From the NCBI GenBank assembly GCA_041595355.1, contig JBFHKO010000076.1, forward strand, positions 1 through 10,890: a DNA stretch of 10,890 nt. Reading direction: 5' to 3'. Below the pieces are notes generated by a model, which was not told the DNA's origin, did not search any database, and worked only from the letters and a program-made list of their open reading frames with translations. Below are positions 6,050-10,890 of this stretch, piece after piece. How positions within the stretch are numbered: position 1 is the first letter of the stretch; every line of letters begins with the position of its first letter. Origin of the DNA: JBFHKO01 sp041595355. GTDB taxonomy: Bacteria; Pseudomonadota; Gammaproteobacteria; Enterobacterales; Aeromonadaceae. Both the position numbers and the translations under genes were made by a program.

Positions 6050-7018
6050 ATGAGCCACCATGCATATGAACGCGGCCGTCTGAACCTGCCGTTTGTGGGT
6101 TTCTGTACCTTTGCGAAAAGCCCGGCCATCAGTGAGTGGGGTTCTTTCGAGGCTGACTTCGCGGTGTTGGGCGTCCCTTATGACATGGGCTGCCAGTATC
6201 GTTCCGGTGCCCGCTTTGGGCCGCGGGGGATCCGCCAGGCTTCCACACTGTTTTCCTTCGGTCACAGTGGTGCGTACGATCACGAGTGTGACACCCTGTT
6301 TCTCGAGCGCGACAAGGTGCGCATCGTGGATCTGGGGGATGTCGATATGATCCACACCAACCCCGAGCGCTGCCTGGACAACACCGAACGGGCGGTGCGG
6401 ACCATCCTTGAGCGTGGCGCCATTCCGGTGATACTCGGCGGCGATCACGCCATTACCGCCGCCACCGTGGCGGCCTATGCCGGGCAGGCGCCGCTGCATA
6501 TCATCCAGATTGATGCCCACCTGGACTTCGTCGATGAACGCCATGGGGTGCGCTACGGCCATGGCAACTGCATGCGCCGGGTGTCTGAAATGGAGCATGT
6601 GAGCGGCCTGACCCAGCTGGGGATCCGCAATGTCTCCTCGTCCAACCAGAACGATTATGCGGATGCGCGCCGCGCCGGTTCGACCATCATCTCGGTGCGC
6701 CAATTTCGCCAGCAGGGTCTCTCCGGCGTATTGCGCCAGATCCCCGCCGGGCAGCGCTACTACATCAGCATCGATATTGACGGTTTCGATCCGTCCATCG
6801 CCCCGGGCACCGGCACGCCCAGCCACGGCGGCTTCGCTTACTACGAAATTCTGGAGTTGCTGCAGCAGATCTGCCAGCGGGGCGAGGTGGTGGGCATCGA
6901 CCTGTGTGAAGTCGCCCCGGCGTACGATCCGGCGGAGGTGACAGCCACATTGGCGGCACAACTGCTGATGAATCTGATCGGCTATGTCTCCCATTACCGC
7001 AAGGAGCAGACCCCATGA
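6050..7018 (+). CDS. Agmatinase/arginase-family ureohydrolase, probable guanidino acid hydrolase
   Basis: This 322-residue cytosolic enzyme hydrolyses a guanidino group to urea and an amine. All metal-site motifs are present: GGDH at 130-133 (His133), DAHLD at 155-159 (Asp155, His157, Asp159), DIDGFD at 242-247 (Asp242, Asp244) and the late Glu287 (CEVAP). It should therefore bind two Mn (or Ni) ions and be active. I choose ATG at 6050, 8 nt after AGGGG (6037-6041), over GTG at 6047. It differs from classical agmatinase SpeB in the loop after DAHLD (DERHGVRYGHGN). There, Arg164 aligns with the residue reported to set substrate choice in GbuA (Met) and GpuA (Tyr). An Arg could contact a substrate carboxylate, so guanidinoacetate is a reasonable guess. 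Its stop overlaps the next start (ATGA). The substrate is not proven. Confidence 0.88.
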   Translation: MSHHAYERGRLNLPFVGFCTFAKSPAISEWGSFEADFAVLGVPYDMGCQYRSGARFGPRGIRQASTLFSFGHSGAYDHECDTLFLERDKVRIVDLGDVDMIHTNPERCLDNTERAVRTILERGAIPVILGGDHAITAATVAAYAGQAPLHIIQIDAHLDFVDERHGVRYGHGNCMRRVSEMEHVSGLTQLGIRNVSSSNQNDYADARRAGSTIISVRQFRQQGLSGVLRQIPAGQRYYISIDIDGFDPSIAPGTGTPSHGGFAYYEILELLQQICQRGEVVGIDLCEVAPAYDPAEVTATLAAQLLMNLIGYVSHYRKEQTP

Positions 7019-7974
7019 GTCACAACCCGCAACAGCAGCCCCGTTACAGCGGCATTGCCACGTTCATGCGCTGTCCTTATCAGCCATCGCTGGCGGATAT
7101 CGATATTGCCCTGATAGGAGTTCCATTTGATGGCGGGGTCACCAACCGTACCGGTACCCGCCACGGACCACGGGAAATACGCAATCAGTCCAGCCTGATC
7201 CGCACCATCAATCAAAGCACCGGAGTGGCGCCGTTCGAGCTGTGCCGGATTGCCGATGTGGGCGACGCGCTGCCGGACAGCCCGTTCGAGCTGGAGCGCA
7301 GCCATGACTCAATTCAGGCCTTTTTTGAGCGGGTTATCAGCGCCGGCGCCTTGCCGGTGACCGCCGGTGGAGATCACTCCATCAGCCTGCCGATCCTGCG
7401 TGCGCTGGCCAAGGAGGGGCCGCTGGCGCTGGTGCACTTCGATGCTCACTGCGACACCGGCGACAACTACCTGGGCTCCAAGTTTCACCACGGCTCGCCG
7501 TTCAAGATTGCCGTCGAAGAGGGGCTGATCGATCCGCGCAGGACCATCCAGATCGGCATTCGTGGTTCCATCGGTGATCGCGATATCTGGCGCTTCAGTC
7601 ATGACAGCGGCATGCGGGTTATCTACATGGACGAGTTTTACGAGCTGGGGGTGCAGGGGGTGATCGATGAAGTTCATCGACTCATCGGCGATACCCCGGC
7701 CTATGTCACCTTTGATGTGGATGGCCTGGATCCGGCCTACGCGGTTGGCACCGGCACCCCCGAGATCGGCGGCTTTAGTTCGTTTGAAGCGCTCAAGATG
7801 ATACGTGGATTGAGTGGCCTGCAGGTGGTCGGCGCCGATGTGGTGGAGGTGGCACCGCCATTTGATCCGTCCGGCGCGACCGCGCTGGTCGGCGCCACCG
7901 TGATGTTCGAATTGGTGTGTATTGCGGCGCAGTCACTGCATCAGCGCACCCCGTCAGTCGTGTCAGGAGCCTGA
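7015..7974 (+). CDS. gpuA: GpuA-like ureohydrolase (probable 3-guanidinopropionase)
   Basis: This 319-residue cytosolic enzyme most likely hydrolyses 3-guanidinopropionate to beta-alanine and urea. Metal ligands are intact: GGDH at 118-121 (His121), DAHCD at 143-147 (Asp143, His145, Asp147), DVDGLD at 234-239 (Asp234, Asp236), and Glu278 (VEVAPPFD). It resembles remembered Pseudomonas aeruginosa GpuA over its whole length: ATFMR near the start, NRTGTRHGPREIRN at 44-57, HFDAH, EEGLIDPRRTIQIGIRGS at 168-185 and GADVVEV. Tyr152 (DNYLG) corresponds to the GpuA Tyr, where guanidinobutyrase GbuA has Met, which favours the guanidinopropionase reading. The ATG has a clean AAGGAG at 7001-7006 and overlaps the previous stop, so translation is coupled. 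Guanidinobutyrase or another chain length remains possible. A heteromer with the upstream paralogue is conceivable. Confidence 0.87.
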   Translation: MSHNPQQQPRYSGIATFMRCPYQPSLADIDIALIGVPFDGGVTNRTGTRHGPREIRNQSSLIRTINQSTGVAPFELCRIADVGDALPDSPFELERSHDSIQAFFERVISAGALPVTAGGDHSISLPILRALAKEGPLALVHFDAHCDTGDNYLGSKFHHGSPFKIAVEEGLIDPRRTIQIGIRGSIGDRDIWRFSHDSGMRVIYMDEFYELGVQGVIDEVHRLIGDTPAYVTFDVDGLDPAYAVGTGTPEIGGFSSFEALKMIRGLSGLQVVGADVVEVAPPFDPSGATALVGATVMFELVCIAAQSLHQRTPSVVSGA

Positions 7975-7975
7975 T

Positions 7976-8626
7976 ATGGTGGATTTTACCGTGGTCTTTG
8001 ACCATGCCGGCGCATTGCTGAACGGGCTCTGGATGACCACCTGGATATCGGTATTATCCATCGGCATCGGCTTTATTCTGGGAGCGCTGCTGTGTCTGGG
8101 GAGGATGTCAGCCATCGGGATGTTGCGTTATGGCTGCATGGCGTATATCAGCGCGCTGCGCGGCACGCCGTTATTGGTGCAGCTGGCGATAGTGTTTTAT
8201 TTCCTGCCCCTCGTCGGCCTCAATATTCCCCCGGTGGCGGCCGCCATCATTGCCCTGTCGATGAATACGTCGGCATTCCAGGCCGAGATCCTGCGTGGTG
8301 GCTTTCAGATGATTCCACTCGGCCAGAAGGAAGCCGCCTGGAGCTTTGGATACAGCACGCTGCAACGACTCTATTATATCGAGTTGCCGCAGGTGGTGAG
8401 GCGCACCATCCCGTCACTGGTCAATGAAACCATCGATATCATCAAGAATTCGGCCCTGATCTCCACTATTGCGGTGACCGACTTGATGCGGATTGCGCAG
8501 ACCTACTCCTCGACCAGCTATCGGCCGATCGAGTTCTTTGTGGTCGCCGGGCTGCTGTATCTGCTGCTGACCTCCTGCATCAGCATGCTGGGACGCCATA
8601 TCGAGTCCCGTTTAACCACTCACTAG
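7976..8626 (+). CDS. Amino acid-type ABC transporter permease (HisM/HisQ family)
   Basis: This 216-residue inner-membrane permease has about five membrane segments, the usual size for the family. It carries the hallmark RGTPLLVQ at residues 62-69. The cytoplasmic EAA loop that docks the ATPase lies at about 119-140 (KEAAWSFGYS followed by ELPQV). I place the start at ATG 7976, which has AGGAG at 7965-7969 and a 6-nt spacer. Upstream codons in frame (TTG at 7922) would run into the ureohydrolase gene and add no membrane sequence. It begins 1 nt after the gpuA-like gene, so translation is likely coupled. With the next gene it should form a heterodimeric membrane channel for the solute delivered by the binding protein. 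Confidence 0.94.
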   Translation: MVDFTVVFDHAGALLNGLWMTTWISVLSIGIGFILGALLCLGRMSAIGMLRYGCMAYISALRGTPLLVQLAIVFYFLPLVGLNIPPVAAAIIALSMNTSAFQAEILRGGFQMIPLGQKEAAWSFGYSTLQRLYYIELPQVVRRTIPSLVNETIDIIKNSALISTIAVTDLMRIAQTYSSTSYRPIEFFVVAGLLYLLLTSCISMLGRHIESRLTTH

Positions 8627-8637
8627 GAGGCTGTGGC

Positions 8638-9297
8638 ATGGATTTTAGCCTGTATGTTAGCTACTGGCCCATTCTGTCAAAGGGGCTTTCCTTTACGTTG
8701 TATGTCTGCTCGCTGGCGTTGTTGATCGGGCTGGGGGGCGGCCTGCTGCTCTATGGGCTGAGTCGTATCGGAGGGCGTCTGACGCGTTTTGTCTATGCGC
8801 TGTACCTGAATCTGTTTCGCGGCACGCCGCTGCTGGTGCAGGTGTACCTGGTCTATTACGGCGGGCCCTTTGTGGGACTGGAACTCAGCGCCGAGCAGGT
8901 CGGCATTATCGGCCTGGGGCTGTATGTGGCGGCCTATTTTGCCGAAATCTATCGCTCCGGCTTTGCCAGCATCCCCAAGGGACAGCTGGAGGCTGCGTAT
9001 GATCTCGGCTTCTCCCGCTGGCAAATCCTCATCCGGATTCAATTGCCACAGATGCTGGGTCTGATCATTCCGCCCGGCATCAACCAGACCATCATCATGG
9101 TGAAAGAGTCGGCGATTCTCTCCATCATCACGGTGCCGGAAATCACCACAGCGGCAATCACCATGGCCACCAAAACATTCACCGTGGTTGAGCCGTATCT
9201 GTTTCTGGCCGTCGCGTACTGGGTGATCACCTTCGCCGTGTCGAAAGTCGAGCGCTGGTGTGAGTATCGGGCAACCCGTTATTTGGTCATACACTAA
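8638..9297 (+). CDS. Amino acid-type ABC transporter permease (HisM/HisQ family), second subunit
   Basis: This 219-residue permease partners the preceding one. It has the same RGTPLLVQ motif at residues 61-68 and an EAA loop at about 118-138 (EAAYDLGFSRWQI followed by IQLPQ). Hydrophobic segments match the five-segment layout of HisM/HisQ proteins. The start has a full AGGAGG at 8625-8630, 7 nt upstream, and this site overlaps the stop of the first permease. The gap between the two genes is only 11 nt. The sequences of the two permeases are clearly paralogous but diverged, as expected for a heterodimer. Nothing in the permease itself identifies the substrate. Confidence 0.95.
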   Translation: MDFSLYVSYWPILSKGLSFTLYVCSLALLIGLGGGLLLYGLSRIGGRLTRFVYALYLNLFRGTPLLVQVYLVYYGGPFVGLELSAEQVGIIGLGLYVAAYFAEIYRSGFASIPKGQLEAAYDLGFSRWQILIRIQLPQMLGLIIPPGINQTIIMVKESAILSIITVPEITTAAITMATKTFTVVEPYLFLAVAYWVITFAVSKVERWCEYRATRYLVIH

Positions 9298-9317
9298 TCA
9301 AGCACTCAGGAGGCATC

Positions 9318-10121
9318 ATGGCTGCGACACGGCAACGGGCGATTAAACTGGTCGATTTGAAAAAAAACTTTGGCGATAACGAGGTGCTTAAAGGCATTGA
9401 TCTCGACATCGAGTATGGCCAGGTGGTGTGCATCATCGGTGGCTCCGGCTCAGGCAAAAGTACCATGCTGCGCTGCATCAATTTTCTGGAGCAGTACGAC
9501 GGCGGCGAGGTGCAGATCAATGGCAAGCTGATCGGCTACGGCTCCGATTCCCAGGGTAACCTGCAGCCTCTGCCACGGCGGCTCGTGCAGCGCGATCTGG
9601 CCGAGGTGTGCATGGTCTTCCAGCAGTTCAACCTGTGGCCGCACATGACGGTGCTGGAGAATGTGATGTCGCCGCTGCTGCGGGTGCATGGCCTGACAAA
9701 GCCCGAGGCCCGCGCCCGGGCGCAGCAGGCCCTCGAGCGGGTCGATATGGCACACAAGCTGGATGTCTACCCGGGGCAGCTCTCGGGCGGTCAGCAGCAG
9801 CGAGTGGCGATCGCCCGCTCCCTGGGGACCGAGCCCAAGATCATGCTGTTTGATGAGCCCACCTCGGCGCTGGATCCGGAGCTGGTGGGCGAGGTGCTCA
9901 AGGTGATGAAATCCCTGGCCCAGGAGGGGATGACCATGGTGATTGTCACCCACGAGATGGGCTTTGCCGCCCAGGTTTCGGACAGGGTGGTGTTTCTGGC
10001 CAATGGCCTGATAGAGGAGCAGGGCACCCCGGACATCCTGTTCAGCGCTCCCAGATCCGATAAGCTGAAGAGCTTTCTCAGTACCTGGAGTGAGCGCAAT
10101 GGCGGCCTGTCCGTCGCCTAG
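9318..10121 (+). CDS. ABC transporter ATP-binding protein (GlnQ/HisP family)
   Basis: This 267-residue cytoplasmic ATPase powers the transporter. It carries Walker A GGSGSGKST at 41-49, the Q-loop at about 102-103 (VFQQFNLWPHMT), signature LSGGQ at 155-159, Walker B IMLFDE at 175-180, the D-loop SALD at 183-186 and the H-loop His212. An insertion between about 72 and 95 (after NGKLIGYG) is common in the HisP/OccP-type members. The start is supported by AGGAGG at 9308-9313, 4 nt upstream, and 20 nt separate it from the second permease. It is the last gene of the operon. Its stop codon shares the palindrome CTAG with the stop of the convergent histidine kinase, and no terminator hairpin lies between them. 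Confidence 0.96.
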   Translation: MAATRQRAIKLVDLKKNFGDNEVLKGIDLDIEYGQVVCIIGGSGSGKSTMLRCINFLEQYDGGEVQINGKLIGYGSDSQGNLQPLPRRLVQRDLAEVCMVFQQFNLWPHMTVLENVMSPLLRVHGLTKPEARARAQQALERVDMAHKLDVYPGQLSGGQQQRVAIARSLGTEPKIMLFDEPTSALDPELVGEVLKVMKSLAQEGMTMVIVTHEMGFAAQVSDRVVFLANGLIEEQGTPDILFSAPRSDKLKSFLSTWSERNGGLSVA

Positions 10122-10890
10122 GAGGCCGACGGCGCCTGATTGAATGCCACCCGGGCCCGGTGTGAGCCGTCCCGGGCGCTGTTGTCATGCGCCCAGCCCA
10201 GGCGCGAGCAGAGCTGCTCGGTCAGCTGCAACCCCAGGCCAAAGCCCTGATCCCGGGCCGGGCGGTCGCCGGCGGGCAGCGGGTTGATGATGGTGACCTC
10301 GCCGCCCTGCTGGACTATGCGCACCTCGCCCTCCCAGCTGTGCTGAAAGGCGTTGCGGATCAGGTTGCCGAGCACGATCCGCGCCGGTATCGGCGGCAAC
10401 TGGCAGGTGCAGGGCTGGGTCTTCAGCTGCGCCTCCACCGGTTTGCCGTTGAGCAGATAGAGCATCTCGTCCGACAGATCGCGCACCAGCTGATCCAGAG
10501 CCACCGGCTGGACCGACAGGGGTTCATCGGGCTGATGGTTGAGCCAAAGCAGGGTTTCGGTCAGATGCTGCATGGTCAGGCTGGCCCGGTCGATCCGTTC
10601 CAGGGTGGCCTTATGGCTCGGCGTGTCCCCCTGGCGGGCATCCAGCTTGCGCTGCAGTTCGATATTGGAGCGAATGGTACTGATGGGGGTACGCAACTCA
10701 TGGGAGGCGTGCCGCAGAAAGCGTTGTTCCCGTTTCAGCGCCGCCTGTACCGACGACAGGCTGGCGCGGATCAGCTCCGCCAGCTCGTTGAGCTCGGGGT
10801 AGACAAAATCCGGTACCGGTGCGTCCAGACGCTCCTGATTCAGGGTATGGGTCCAGCGCCGCAGCGCCGCCATGGGGCGGGAGATATGAC
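10118..10890 (-). CDS. Sensor histidine kinase, N-terminal part outside the window
   Basis: This is the C-terminal part (about 257 residues) of a membrane-bound sensor kinase; the frame is open to the right edge. The first visible residues (HISRPMAALRRW) are the start of a HAMP linker. Next comes the dimerisation/phosphoacceptor domain with ASHELRTPIS (phosphoacceptor His codon at 10700-10702). After this lies the ATPase domain with N-box LGNLIRNAFQHS and G2-like GFGLGLQL. The usual DxGxG of the G1 box is absent, being replaced by INPLPAGDRP, a variation seen in a number of kinases. An internal ATG at 10873 lies inside HAMP and is not the real start. A partner response regulator is probably upstream, beyond the right edge. 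No functional tie to the guanidino genes is evident; the two transcription units converge. Confidence 0.92.
   Translation of the reverse strand, partial: HISRPMAALRRWTHTLNQERLDAPVPDFVYPELNELAELIRASLSSVQAALKREQRFLRHASHELRTPISTIRSNIELQRKLDARQGDTPSHKATLERIDRASLTMQHLTETLLWLNHQPDEPLSVQPVALDQLVRDLSDEMLYLLNGKPVEAQLKTQPCTCQLPPIPARIVLGNLIRNAFQHSWEGEVRIVQQGGEVTIINPLPAGDRPARDQGFGLGLQLTEQLCSRLGWAHDNSARDGSHRARVAFNQAPSAS

Noticed and set aside
6050..7974. Ni-dependent guanidine hydrolase (GdmH) system
   Set aside because: No HypA/HypB-like metallochaperone genes or urea-degrading genes are adjacent, and the second gene fits GpuA better. It is not excluded for the first gene.

Overview
The window looks like the chromosome of a high-GC gammaproteobacterium. 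The left-edge gene resembles enterobacterial YdfG, Shine-Dalgarno sites are strong AGGAG-type sequences, and genes are tightly packed. An Aeromonadales-like host (for example an Oceanimonas or Zobellella relative) would fit, but this is an impression and not a proven placement. No rRNA, tRNA, insertion sequence or CRISPR array is visible.

Layout. Positions 1-1604 (+): the 3' part of a YdfG-type short-chain dehydrogenase, then a complete alanine dehydrogenase (ald), closed by a strong hairpin terminator at 1626-1659. Positions 1672-4785 (-), read right to left: a GcvA-like LysR regulator that probably starts at a TTG codon, a creatinase (creatine amidinohydrolase) with all its remembered active-site residues, and an EamA/DMT exporter 3 nt behind it. 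A 343-bp divergent intergenic region (4786-5128) follows. Positions 5129-10121 (+): a periplasmic binding protein of the polar amino acid ABC family, two consecutive arginase/agmatinase-family ureohydrolases with overlapping ends (the second resembles 3-guanidinopropionase GpuA), two HisM/HisQ-type permeases and a GlnQ/HisP-type ATPase. Positions 10118-10890 (-): the C-terminal part of a sensor histidine kinase that runs off the right edge.

Central interpretation. Positions 2554-10121 look like a catabolic cluster for small guanidino acids, built around a shared LysR regulator. It holds three urea-releasing enzymes from two unrelated folds: one pita-bread-fold creatinase and two metal-dependent ureohydrolases. 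It also has a dedicated importer and a possible exporter. The binding protein keeps the carboxylate-binding Arg of HisJ-type proteins but has Ala where the alpha-amino-binding Asp is expected. That fits a ligand with a carboxylate and a guanidinium but no free alpha-amino group, such as creatine, guanidinoacetate or 3-guanidinopropionate. The proposed flow is import, hydrolysis to urea plus sarcosine, glycine or beta-alanine, and downstream use by genes outside the window. No urease, sarcosine oxidase or creatininase is visible here. I know of no description of this exact combination, but I could not search for one.
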